From Athripsodes cinereus (taxonomy: Eukaryota; Arthropoda; Insecta; Trichoptera; Leptoceridae), in NCBI GenBank assembly GCA_947579605.1, contig OX388306.1, positions 372,001 to 436,000 of the forward strand: a stretch of 64,000 nt of DNA, read 5' to 3'. Of this stretch, positions 44,438 through 55,615 are shown one piece after another. How positions within the stretch are numbered: position 1 is the first letter of the stretch; every line of letters begins with the position of its first letter. The notes below the pieces were generated by a model. The model did no database searches. It was not told where the DNA came from and was given only the letters and a program-made list of their open reading frames with translations. The position numbers were made by a program, and so were the translations under genes.

Positions 44438-46654
44438 GTGAGTACCACACCACACACACATATACCTATCCTTCATGTCCCCAGTTCTTATCTGACTGAC
44501 TATGAATCTTGGGGTGTAAACTCAAATATACCCTCACAACGAGCAATTTGCTTGCGTCTTTGAGGTGGAGTAGGTCGGCAGCAGGAAAAATTGAATCATC
44601 ACCGTAATAAACTGCTAATTGACCATAACAAAAACAGAATGTCAGCAAAGTCATACATAATATTACAATTGATTGACAAATAATTTATTTAAAAACAATT
44701 TATCAAATGATTGCTAGGACTAAGTATTTGATTAAACAATCCAAAGTGTGGCCAAGTTTCCATATGATTTTTTTTAACTAAAACATATTTGATTATTAAT
44801 TTATTGTTTCATACAACCGAAAATTCACATTATTATAATGAACAAAATACCTATATCATATTTCCACACAAAAATCACAAAATTTGACATTCATTGACGA
44901 TCGACTGTTGTAATTGACATCACTATTTTCACAATAGAAAGAATAAGCGCTCAGTCTGCACGTATGTACGTACAATATAGTAATTAGTAATGAGCTTCTT
45001 TATGTATTTACGCTTTGTTGTTGAATATTTCCACTTAATATTTTAAATATGTTAATTTACATAATCTTAATAATTTATGATATTTGATAGTGAATGGTAT
45101 TAAATCATCATCGAATGGCCAAATATCATACTTGTACATTTATTATAAAATGTTGCCAAGTGTAATAATATAATATTTATACTGTTTATGTAAAGAAACT
45201 CAAATGCTTTCAGTGTTGCAATTTTGGTGAAACCAGACCTCCTAGACAAACCGCACTTGGCGATCGACTACTGGCGAACTTTTCGACAATCTACCTACAA
45301 TGTACCGTGTAATTATGCGTTATTGTTGAGAAGATTGTTTGTAGTCGATCGCCAAGTGCGGTTTGTCTAGGAGGTCAGGTCACTCAATTATTATTAAAAT
45401 ATTTAAATTTCAACCATTTGTGTTTCTATACATGAATTAATATGAAGTTTTACATAATAAACATCAACTCAATCAATAAATGTATATTCTTTTTTTTTTG
45501 TTTAATCTTTGATAAAGAAATATTTTAGTTCCTATTGTAATTACGAGTATTTTATAAAATAATTTATTTTAATATTCATTGTTCAATGCAACATTTACAT
45601 AGTATTATCCTATTATTTAGTTACACTGGGATAAACTTTTACTTAAATCCCATGTGTAATGTAGTTTGTATAATATTATTCTGTAATATAGATAGATATT
45701 CACGTCTTTTAATAATTCTCGTATGAAAAATAAGCTAAAACTCATTTTAGTTTATTAATTATGTATCGCCAACTACTAAAAATCAATATAAAATAATTTA
45801 AACAATTTGAACAATTGATTTAGGGATTTATTCATCATGTTCTTAAGTGTACCCCAAAAACCTTCACCTGAAGCACTAGCTTGAAAGGTGGAATAGGTCG
45901 GTAGCAGGTATTAAACCTTCTACCCAGAAGTCCGAGACTATCAGATTACCAACTACTAATAATTGTGATATACTTGTTGAAGATGAATAACAGAGATTAT
46001 TTCTTTCTTCGAGCAGGAAATAAATTTGCTATTTCCTTCAGGTATTTCAACTCAAGGGGTACAACTTGGATATTTACCTCCATGTATTACTGAAATCAAA
46101 AATTATTTGTAATCGTGAAACAAGAATTTTTTTTATATTTATTTAAAAAAGTTGTATTTAATGTTTTAAAAAGAGATCTACATTATGAATGTTATTAAAA
46201 TCCGCTCAAAAGCAACAGATTGTGCAAACTACTTTTAGTAGTAGTAAACAGGAAAGGTGTCTTCAGGCTTATGAATCGGCTTAGGTTGGTCTAAGTGCAC
46301 TTTACCTATGATATGTTCACAAAACCCACCAGGTTCTGTTTCAAATCAGTATATTTGACATCTGTTGAGCGCATATGTCAACTATCAGCAACCATCTTTA
46401 TGATTGTATTCGAGGCTATTGATAATTCACTGTGTCGGTGTTTAGGTAGTAGAATTCCATATTGATATTGATAATCTATTGTTGATTGTCAATTTGAACA
46501 CCAGATGGTGCCATAGAACTAACAAGAAAGTGTGAAAATTATATTTAACCTTATAGATCTCCATTATTTAAATGTAAGATTTTGTTATTGGTTTACCTAC
46601 ATATGTATGTATATTGTATATCTTTATACTAATATGTATCGGTTATTGTTTCAG
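44438..46654 (+). other. aPKC: aPKC intron
   Basis: Contains the MITE at 45236-45376. Otherwise AT-rich with a repeated GTGGA(G/A)TAGGTCGGCAG(C)-like segment at about 44560 and 45890, and nothing else I can name. Confidence 0.75.
45236..45376. mobile_element. MITE with perfect 36-bp terminal inverted repeats
   Basis: GACCTCCTAGACAAACCGCA starts the left arm, which runs to 45271 and is mirrored exactly at 45341-45376. The 69-base centre contains TTTCGACAATCTACCTACAA. A second copy in the opposite orientation is at 49073-49220. Confidence 0.95.
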
Positions 46655-46742
46655 TCGTGTTATCAGTGAAATAGACCAGTCTGAGTTTGAAGGGTTTGAG
46701 TATGTGAACCCGCTGCTCATGTCACTGGAGGACTGCGTGTGA
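46655..46742 (+). CDS. aPKC: aPKC exon: hydrophobic motif and canonical stop
   Basis: After GTTATTGTTTCAG one base completes the codon, then [19 protein letters not shown] and LLMSLEDCV and TGA at 46740-46742. FEGFEYVN is the hydrophobic motif with Glu in place of the phospho-Ser/Thr, a hallmark of atypical PKC. The LEDCV end matches the conserved C-terminus, so this TGA is the normal stop. It is followed by C (TGAC), a leaky context, and the frame stays open to a GTGAGA donor at 46782. Confidence 0.97.
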
Positions 46743-47555
46743 CATCACGCCTGTCTGTTGCATCCCTACCATCCCTTCCAAGTGAGACAATTATATCTTT
46801 CAATTACTATGTAATATATGGAATCATATTCAGCATTAACTAATTAGCAATATTTATCTCATATATAATGTTCCATTTAGAATTAAGACCGTAATTAAAA
46901 TTAAGTTTAGTATTAATTGTACACATTGTCAACATAATGTCACACATTACTTTTGGTTAGGTACTTAAAAGATATTGCCTCCAGGCAATAAGCTCGCCAA
47001 TTGCTCTTGATTTTTTTTTAATCAATAAAGTGTTATTATTATTAACAACAAACTGAACATCAAAAAGTAATATTTTATCTCCTGAGAGAGTTTGCATTTT
47101 ATTTTTCTTTCCCATAATTAATTGTGCTATTAAATTTATTATCAGAGTAAGAAATTAATTTATTAATGTTTAAATGACTTCTCTAAAAAAATTAATAACA
47201 AGAGAATGTTTTTGTTGTTATTTTAAAATGTACAAACAATATGTCAAGTGCCTTGAAATACCACTTACAGTTCATCATCTGGCTACTCCATAAATAGAAA
47301 AGCTAATTGGAAAGATTAATAAGCCTAACCTAATGCACGTTTATTCATTTAGTTTAGTCTATACAATATTATTTTTATTAATGTGTTTTTATGTTATGTT
47401 TGCAGCCCCCATACGGGATGGTGTACCCCCCGGGGGAGTATTCTGTGTCCTCTTCAGAGGCCGACTATGATGATGTGCTAGAGGACATGCACCTGCGCCC
47501 CACTCCACCTCCACGCTCCCTGCTGCATCAAATGTTCTGCCTGCCGCTCAACTAA
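46743..47555 (+). CDS. aPKC: Candidate aPKC C-terminal extension (46743-46781 joined to 47406-47555)
   Basis: Behind the TGA, 13 codons stay open (HHACLLHPYHPFQ) up to a good donor CAA|GTGAGA at 46782. After an intron of 624 bases with acceptor TTATGTTTGCAG, the next exon continues in the same frame: PPYGMVYPPGEYSVSSSE, ADYDDVLEDMHLRPTPPPRS, LLHQMFCLPLN and TAA at 47553-47555. The second exon has coding-type composition. It could be reached by stop-codon readthrough, or by a weak alternative phase-0 donor TGC|GTGTGA at 46737 that skips the stop. If neither happens it is only 3' UTR with a chance open frame. The normal stop is 39 bases before the junction, so nonsense-mediated decay would not be expected. 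Confidence 0.55.
46945..47045 (+). mobile_element. LINE 3' UTR hairpin copy inside the last aPKC intron
   Basis: AAGATATTGCCTCCAGGCAA continuing TAAGCTCGCC; stem TATTGCCT/AGGCAATA. Ends AATCAATAAAGTGTTATTAT near 47040. Confidence 0.6.
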
Positions 47556-49072
47556 CATACATGTATACACACACATACTCATCACATAGCGTCACACATA
47601 CATGAGCACATTCGCTCATTACAATATATATAAGTATATATATTATTTTATCATGTTAAGTTGTCTCGTTGCGTTTCAATATTTAAATACCATATCAAAC
47701 CCGCTTGCGTTTAATGTTTTATTATTTTTTTATATTATTATAATGTATTCTTTGTTTGATAATTGGGAATTACCAAATTGCAGTCAGAAGGCTTTTAGTA
47801 ATATGAATCCGTTTGTCCGGGGACGACTAAAGTGTTGCAAGTAGCGAAGGATTGTACATATATATAATGTATAAGATGATATACTTACTTACTGTATATG
47901 GGATGCAATGTTTGCAATGTAATGTAACTGATGGTAAGGCAGTGGCCTAGTAGTAATGAGAAATCAATCAATGTACAATAGATCTAATTATATGATATGA
48001 TATAATCATATGATATGCTATGATATCTGTCACCCAGTTCCATATGCCAACAATTCCTCATTCTAATATTCCAAGATATGTTGTATAGTGGTGTACCGAA
48101 ACCTCTCACAAATATGTTCTTGAAAATATTAAAAAAATCAATTTTATGATTGTGGAATCGAAAAAACATCATTTTTTATGTGTAATGAACCAAAAAATAT
48201 TTAAAAAATGTTTGACTTGTTGGCTTATGGACCTGAGCAATCAATATGATATTGTATTATATGATATGATGTGATATTGTACTATATGATATTATGTGAT
48301 ATGATATTGTATTGCACGGTATGATATGATGTGATATGATATTGCATTTTACAATGTGATATGATATTGTATTATATAATATCATGTGATATTATACGAT
48401 ATTGTATTATATAATGTGATATGATACTGCATTATATGATATGATGTGATGATATTGTACTATGTGATCTAATGCAATATGATATGGTATTGTATGGTAT
48501 GATATGCTATTGTATTGTATGATATGATATGATATTGTTTTATATGATGTGATATGATATTGTATTATATGGTATGATGTGACTCCCTCTGTTGTGTGTT
48601 GTGTACACACACACACACAGTGGGGTGTGTATAAATATGTAGTAGTGATATTACCTGTAATGTGATTGGATGTATCATTATTAGACTTGCATTTTATTAT
48701 ACAATCTCATTCACCTTACACGACATAGAAATGCATATTATATAATAATAATACTTATTAATAAATATATGTAATATTGCACGCCTGTTAGCATATTTAT
48801 TTATTTATTTATTTATTAACAATTCACGGCGCTAGCCTTTTACATATATGTATATGGATATGGAGTGTTTAGCACACTGAAATTCTTTAATTAGTATTCC
48901 ATCTTAGGCCCAATATTTCAATATGCCCTTACGGTGAGACTTGTTTTGAGCTAGCCCTTAATTTGGCAAAATTTATTTTTGCATCCAATAAACTTCTATA
49001 CATCACATCAAAATGTATATTTTACATCAAAATATAAGGAACAGATCCACTGGATTGGTCTGTAATAGTCCT
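47556..49072 (+). other. aPKC: Probable aPKC 3' UTR and flank
   Basis: Follows the last open codon. It includes the GATAT-rich minisatellite, a TTTA repeat with LINE-like end (48795-48850) and AATAAA at 48760-48765, one candidate polyadenylation signal. The true 3' end cannot be decided. 48930-49070 is a repeat shared with 37425-38195. Confidence 0.45.
48240..48590. repeat. GATAT-rich degenerate minisatellite
   Basis: About 350 bases of irregular units such as TGATATGATATTGTATTATA with TGATGTGATATTG, all on the plus strand. A smaller patch is at 47990-48030. A CA run follows at 48606-48620. Confidence 0.9.
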
Positions 49073-49220
49073 GACCCCCTAGACAAACACGCACTTGGCG
49101 ATCGACTTCAAACAAATTTTCGACAATAATTGCAACAATAACGCATAATTATACGGTACATGTAGGTAGATTGTCGAATAGTTCGCCAGTAGTCGATCGC
49201 TAAGTATGTTTTGTCTATGG
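49073..49220. mobile_element. Second copy of the 141-bp MITE, inverted and diverged
   Basis: Left TAGACAAACACGCACTTGGC and right GTCGATCGCTAAGTATGTTT with TGTCTA; the central segment is reverse-complementary to that at 45272-45340. It interrupts the repeat shared with 38060-38195. Confidence 0.85.
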
Positions 49221-49256
49221 CCCCTGGTTTTTACTTTTTCACTCTTCACTGGAACA

Positions 49257-49476
49257 TGAAATGCACTTCCATTACTTGATTATTTAAATCACGATCGATT
49301 TCGGTAAACCTATAACATTGACGAGCAATACAATACTGAATTATATTTTTTTAAAACATGTTTTGTTTTTGTAGATGTTTTAACAAAATATTAGTCAGTA
49401 TTGTATCGCTCGTCAATGGTAAAGGTTTACCGGTATCAATCGCAATTTAAACAATCAAATAACGGATGTGCATTGT
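49257..49476. mobile_element. Fold-back MITE
   Basis: AATGCACTTCCATTACTTGA at left against TCAAATAACGGATGTGCATT at right. The arms, about 85 bp each, include GGTAAACC/GGTTTACC and GACGAGCAATACAATACTGA / TCAGTATTGTATCGCTCGTC. Confidence 0.88.
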
Positions 49477-49922
49477 GGAATACTCAAAACATTCAAAACA
49501 GGATCACATTATTATTTTTTTTATTAAACCATAAAATATAACAAAAAAAAAGATACATATTACTTTTTTTAACGTATTATTGTATAAATGCATTTCTGTT
49601 GTTTGGGTAATTTGATATTGTACTGTGGACGCACATTATGTAACATTAATAATAGATAGAGTTGTAATTATATGGGCCTCGTAGGAAACAACTGCACAGG
49701 AAATTAAAAAAATAACCTGGATAATCATGAAATATATTAATAATAAATACTAAAATAATATGAATATTTAACATTACAAATTATATGTATCATAAGATGT
49801 GCTATATATATGTATGTAATGAAACACAATTGGGATTTCAAATTAACATTAATATTAGCAATCAACTGTGTGAGAGAGTTATCGTAATATTGTTGAGCAA
49901 AAAATATACTTGTTTCCCATAA

Positions 49923-50368
49923 GGTGGTGTTCACATTTGGCGAATATTGCCAGGATGCCAAAATATCGTCAGCCATTTGAACCGTGTGAACAAAATGACA
50001 GCTAGTCTGAAAGGATAAAAACTAGTAAAAACGATATCGTCTCAAGTTGACCACCTTTCAACTTTTAATTTGGTGGAGCGATTTGCGCATGCGTAGATGT
50101 GTGCGGCGTCCGTATCTATGGTAAAAACTTTATAACCTTTAAATTTTATAATGTTTCCCACTTCGTGACAGCTGTTATCTTTGTTGTTGGTTTGTGGCGT
50201 TTGTTTCATTAATTAAAAGGCGCCTTATAACCTCTACTATAACATTTTCGACTAAAAATAAACACTTCGCGATCTCCATCTCGACATCCGCCATTTTGAA
50301 AACAATGTCAAAATCTTTTAATGCAAACGAAATTCTCCTGGCGATATTCGCCAAATGTGAACACCCCA
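49923..50368 (-). mobile_element. PIF/Harbinger-type MITE with transposase N-terminal remnant
   Basis: TAA at 49920-49922 and 50369-50371 forms a 3-bp target duplication. Ends GGTGGTGTTCACATTTGGCG and, inverted, TGGGGTGTTCACATTTGGCG continue to about 33 bp. Inside, a minus frame reads MADVEMEIAKCLFLVENVI, EVIRRLLINETNA (about 50175-50290). This resembles the start of HARBI1-like transposases. TAA duplication plus that start support PIF/Harbinger. The catalytic part is absent. Confidence 0.7.
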
Positions 50369-50371
50369 TAA

Positions 50372-51404
50372 AACAAGATAACTTAATGTATTCCAATAAT
50401 CATTTAAACGCACTTACTTACCTATATTAAATTTAAATATAATTTCCTCTCATAGACAATCTTTTGGTATTGATTTGTTATTTTGAATGTAAGATGGAAA
50501 CTGTGTTGTTGGCAAGTTGCCAAATGTAGTTGAAGTCTTATATTGTTAAATATATTACTAAATACTTCTACTTCTATGCGTGTACGGAAATGTGACTTTT
50601 GTGCAAGCGTTGGAGATTGATTTTGAATGGAATGATGGATGTTTTACCAGAGAGCTAGTAGCGTCAATTAGAATGAGATGAAACTTGTGGAGATGCACCA
50701 TTGTGAAAGTCTGACAACCATTTCAAAATATTCAAATGAATATGTGTGCAAAACGATACGTCGCTATTTTCACAATATTTTTGATGAAACTTCAATATTT
50801 TCGTGAGGTTTGAGTTCCTATTAAATTATAAAATTTAACAAAAAAAATAGCAAAAAAAGTGCTGTGAGTAAAATTTGTTCTCCTAATTATATTACATTTC
50901 ACATACAGATCATATACTCCATATTTGTATTTTGATTAATATTTCTTAATTTAATAATTTAGTCCTTCTGAAAACGTCTTATTAACTTGACAGTAGGCTA
51001 AAGCTTAATGAAAAAAAAATTTGAAAAGTACCTAAATGATATTGTTTTGCACATATTAATTAAACCCTCAAAAATCTATGTTTCGTTATCATCATCATCT
51101 CGCCCATCAACACTCCACTTGAGAGTACAGGGCAGAAACCTGACTCCTCCATTCAGAATGCCTCTCCACCTATTGAGTCACCTTTTCTTACGACATTCCT
51201 GGCTATATGATGTCATTGTCATAGGAATGATATATTGCGAAAGTAGGATGTCCGGGCCGTCGGAACCCTGTGAACTAAAAAAGAACAGTGCTCTTTTTGA
51301 CCAAATATCACTGGACGATTCTCAAAGCATGCCCCATCCATGAACATCGTCTCTCTTGTACTACAGAGACTTACAGATCTTTTCTGAATGAGCTGGCTGA
51401 TGTT
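50372..51404. other. No gene recognised
   Basis: AT-rich DNA; a plus-strand frame at 51008-51343 has no recognisable protein character. Confidence 0.4.
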
Positions 51405-51595
51405 TCTTTTTTTTTATATGTCTGGGTTTTGTTATAAACAAAAATACAACCTTATACACCTTTCGCAGTACGCTAAAAGCTTGTTTCGTGAAAGGGGAGT
51501 TAGCTGGCACCGCGTACTCCTTGTTCATGAGCCGAAACTCTACCTCGAGGCTACCGACGAACTCTTGTTGATCATTATAAAAATTAATCATTTTA
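51405..51595 (-). repeat. tRNA-derived SINE, family B, near full
   Basis: T run (minus-sense A tail), CTGGGTTTTGTTATAAAC, CCTTTCGCAGTACGCTAAAA, GGGGAGTTAGCTGGCACC, then CTCGAGGCTACCGACGAACT as the inverted A-box end. The B box region is partly deleted. Confidence 0.8.
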
Positions 51596-51969
51596 TCAAA
51601 AGTGTTGCAGCCCATATAAAATAATTAGTATGTGTGTTTGTGTGAATATTTGCCAATTCAATGTTCTTCTTTGGTCAATCACATTCGTTCCCGTTATGAT
51701 TAATTAATTTGTAGATGTCTAATCATTATGAATATGAAGACAGATGAAGATGAGGGGAAATCCTTCATGGACACCTAAATAGGTAGTGCCGGACTCCTAC
51801 CGGCTAAAACCCCTCATTCTTCTTTACAGCTGATGAAGACTGAAATACCTACTACCTATGTATGTATGTATGTTTGTTGTATGCGTAGTGAAATGTCTTT
51901 ATTTCTTAATTACGTATAATTTTAATATTATGTTTCGCCATTCATTCTAAATATTTGTATTGTAGGTAG

Positions 51970-52000
51970 TAGCATGTGCGTGTGTGTGTGTGTGTGTGTA
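51970..52000. repeat. TG dinucleotide repeat
   Basis: GTGCGTGTGTGTGTGTGTGT run, with no other feature around it. Confidence 0.9.
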
Positions 52001-52164
52001 TAAGTGATGTGATGTGATATATTCCTATATTAGTATTGTTTCATCGTTGCGAAAACAACTCAATTGACCCAACGCAATATTTCTGCCTTCTTCAAGTAAA
52101 CAGCTTATTTCTAGCAAATATTAAATTAAATATTTAAAATAGTAATGAAAAATCGAAATGATGA

Positions 52165-52300
52165 TTTATAATAATAATAATAATAAAACTTTATTGACAG
52201 AACATAATAAAAAATTTGTACAAACACATAATAAATAAAAAAACAGTGTTCTGTCAAATGGCGGACTTGTTGCAGAGCAACATCTTCCAGCCAACCATTA
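52165..52300 (-). mobile_element. LINE 3' UTR with hairpin and AAT tail
   Basis: Minus sense GGCTGGAAGATGTTGCTCTG continuing CAACAAGTCCGCC (stem TGTTGC/GCAACA) at 52260-52297; the tail is AAT repeats (plus TAATAATAATAATAATAA at 52169-52187) next to TAAAACTTTATTGACAG. Confidence 0.75.
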
Positions 52301-55064
52301 TGATTTCAATATTGTAATAAACATTTTTTTAGAGCATGCCTTAATTCTTCAATTGAACTTCTGACAAATGTACAATTTTGGTTTATAAACAAATCGTCTC
52401 CATTTGTTGAAGCATAGGTATCAGTGTGTGCATATTTACATCAATCTATATACATTTATTTAGATTTTTAAAATAAACATATGCTCTTTGTCATCCATTT
52501 TGTATTGTTTTGCATAACCACCATTCCGTTTTGCATATTTTGACATGACCGTGTGTGTGAATATGTGCTATCAATACTCATACAAGTTTTATTTGTCTTT
52601 ACATTAGCCTAAACAGTTAAATCTATATTAAATTATATTACTTTTCCTCCATTTTATAATCATACTACATTGCCACCATCTTGTTTTGTACGTTGGTTGA
52701 TGTAAGTGTGTGTGTATGGGTGCATGTGTATGCATATTGTAAAACCACTGCCAAATACTAAGGGATGTTACAACTCATGTATGTGAATGTATATATTATT
52801 ATATATTTATGTTCTGTAATAGATAATAGTCAGTTTATTGTTCAAAAAATATTATGTAGATGGCACCTGTGTTCTGACAAAATGAAATATGCGCTGAATT
52901 ATTTTTGTATTGTGGCAATATCACTACAATCTAATATTATAAGAAAAGTTAAAGTTTACTGTATTAATTATGTTAACTTTGAAACTTGAAAAAATATTTC
53001 AATAACTAGAAAAATGTATTAATGGGGCTTAATTCTTCAATTCAACTTTGTAATTTTTGAGATGAAGAAAAAATATTCTATTTTTGAATGTGGACACGAC
53101 GGTGTTGCCAGTAAAATTAATTGACAATGTCCTCATAAGACGAAAGACGTCTCTCTCGTAAATTAAATTAATAGTAGAATAAAACGCTTGTTTTATTTAT
53201 TTTGAGTAAAATTAATATTCATGTCTTTTATACTTTCCTCTATATATTTTGTCAGAACACAGTGAACTGTTCTACATATTATTTATTTCATGAAAATAAT
53301 ATAAAGGTAAAGTTACTTACTTGCTAACTGTACCGTATTTGACAGTCTTGTTCTATGTGTATTGTGCTAAAGTCTACATTCCATTTACCATACTGCATTA
53401 CTAATAGTAAGGTATATGTACTACTCCTATATAATTATATATATACACATATGTGATATGCACCAGTTAGGCACACACCTAGCTAGATAGGGAGGCAAAT
53501 AGAGATAGCTATATATCAGATTAATAATACTCTACAATACGCATCTAACATTTGCGCTCCAACTGTCCGTTTTTGTCTTGTTTTCCCGTTCAAAAGTAGG
53601 TGCTAAAAAGCAGAATTTTACTGAACATTAATTACATCAATATGCCTCTTGAAAATATTCTGAAATATCGCCTTATATCTTCTTTTATGGAAAAGGACAA
53701 AATAACTGAAAAAGGTGAAAATGCCTATAATAGCTGTCATTTGAAAAATGGCTTTGACATGATGACCTATACATACATATACATGTTTTGCTTTAAAAGT
53801 GTATATTGTTAACAAATTTCATAATGAGTTGCCCTACACTTACAGCAGTGTTGAATGGTTGAAATTTTAGTTGGGGATGATATAATAGTAATGAATGAAA
53901 AACAGTTGTATTTTATGTTATGAAAAATTAATGAACATTTGAACAATAACAAAGTTGTATAGTTATTTTATTAGTTTTGTTGAATTTAAATATTTGCATC
54001 ACAATGGGACACGATTGAATAAACTTTATGTTTTTCTATTCGATATGTATGCATGTTTCCAAACTATGACTCTTGTATTATTATGTTTTGAAGTGATTAA
54101 ATTAGAATGTTTTGTGTAAAATGGATGTGTGCATCATAATATCTTAATCAATGTGACAATCCCATTAAATCATTATATTTGAGGAGATTAATCAATATTA
54201 AATTTAATTATTTTTTACTCTTTAAAGTCAAATCACAAATGTTATATTCTTATAAAAACTTGCATTAGCTGTGAAATTATTTGTAAACATTGAGATGCGT
54301 TACTGTTCCCAAGGAAAATTATATAATATTGTTGCATTGTGTGTATTTGATCTTCTAATTCTAACTGTGTTTTTATTTTAGAATATCGTTTCATTTCTCT
54401 CCACATTTTATTTATTTATTTATTTACTGAATAAACCAATTACACAACAGCTGGAGAGGTATCAAAAATATGTTACATTGTGTCTGTATATTACAGAAAT
54501 TAATCCAAAATAGAATATGTAACAATATGGATTGCTCAGTACCACAATCACACACAAGAGTATTATCTATTGAATTAGCTACTTAGCGTTATGATTCACA
54601 ATGTGGGGCGTAGGGGATATATATATAATGCTGGTGTTGTAAATATTATATTTCATTATAATTTCTTTAAAATAATTTTATATACCTAATTATTATTATA
54701 TGATAGAAAGTGTATTAGGTACATATTATGATTATTACATGCAATTAGATAATTTTTGTATAAATTGCAAAATGTTTTTAAAAGCAAAGTGCGTATTATA
54801 ATTTTTTTACCATTTAATTGTAACAATGTTATTTTAGTTAGTTGTGTACTTATTATTATTATTATTATATACATAACACTAAGTGTGTATATTAGTATGA
54901 TATATTTACAGTGGCGACACAAAATTCAAATACATAAAAAATTACCCATCTTCACCATTACCTCATCTTCCACAAATGGAGTAGACTAAATTTCACAAAC
55001 GTGTCCTTTTACAGGTGGAATACTGTGTAAGATTTTTGAAGAATTTACCTTGGGGAAGGAAGGA
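52301..55064. other. No gene recognised
   Basis: AT-rich. It includes a CTTATAAGACGAAAGA-type segment (53120-53205) repeated at 61015-61100, and a TTTA repeat at 54408-54425 that may mark another LINE end. Frames are short and low-complexity. Confidence 0.4.
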
Positions 55065-55200
55065 ATATATTTATTTATTTATTCTTTACTGTACATTGAT
55101 TACAAACAATTTCATAAATGGTAAACATTCAAATTAAATACAATCAATATACAGAGGACAAGTTTATCACAAAGGCGCGATCTCTTCCAACTAACCCAAA
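55065..55200 (-). mobile_element. LINE 3' UTR with hairpin and AAAT tail
   Basis: TTTATTTATTTATTCTTTAC then TGTACATTGATTAC, and at 55155-55195 minus-sense GTTGGAAGAGATCGCGCCTT with TGTGATAAACTTGTC (stem ATCGC/GTGAT with a G-T pair). Confidence 0.7.
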
Positions 55201-55437
55201 GAATATAACGTCGGCTTAATTCCAATACGCCGTAAGTCATTTTTTTTATTTCAAATTTATGATGGATTCATATTCCATTTACAGTAATACAAATCTTTCT
55301 TTTTTTTTAAATTTGTCAATTTTATAAGATGTTTCGAGAGGAAATATAAACTTCATCATAAATAACCAATTCAATCCAAGCAATGATTAAATTTGATAAT
55401 AAAATAATTTAGAAGTGATGTAAAATAAAATTAATCT

Positions 55438-55615
55438 CCCACCCTTTTCTGTAAAAGGCGGGTATTTGTAAAACATATACAATTCTACAATGAGGTAGCC
55501 ACCCATCCTGAATATCTTAACTTCTATTGGCGCAGAGAGGTTGACATACATAATTATGTTTTCACATACGTTTGGTTCGGTGGCTACCCCATTTGTTGAA
55601 AATGGTGTGATGCAT
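55438..55615 (+). repeat. SINE-like family A copy
   Basis: CTGTAAAAGGCGGGTATTTG, CCACCCATCCTGAATATCTT, GGCGCAGAGAGGTTGACATA and GGTGGCTACCCCATTTGTTG; diverged at the end. Confidence 0.7.

Noticed and set aside
48240..48590. CRISPR-like or other regularly spaced repeat array
   Set aside because: Units are irregular, contiguous and low-complexity, with no spacers; the DNA is nuclear eukaryotic.
48407..48616. 69-codon minus-strand frame
   Set aside because: Pure translation of the GATAT minisatellite (repeated SYHIIQYHI); not a gene.
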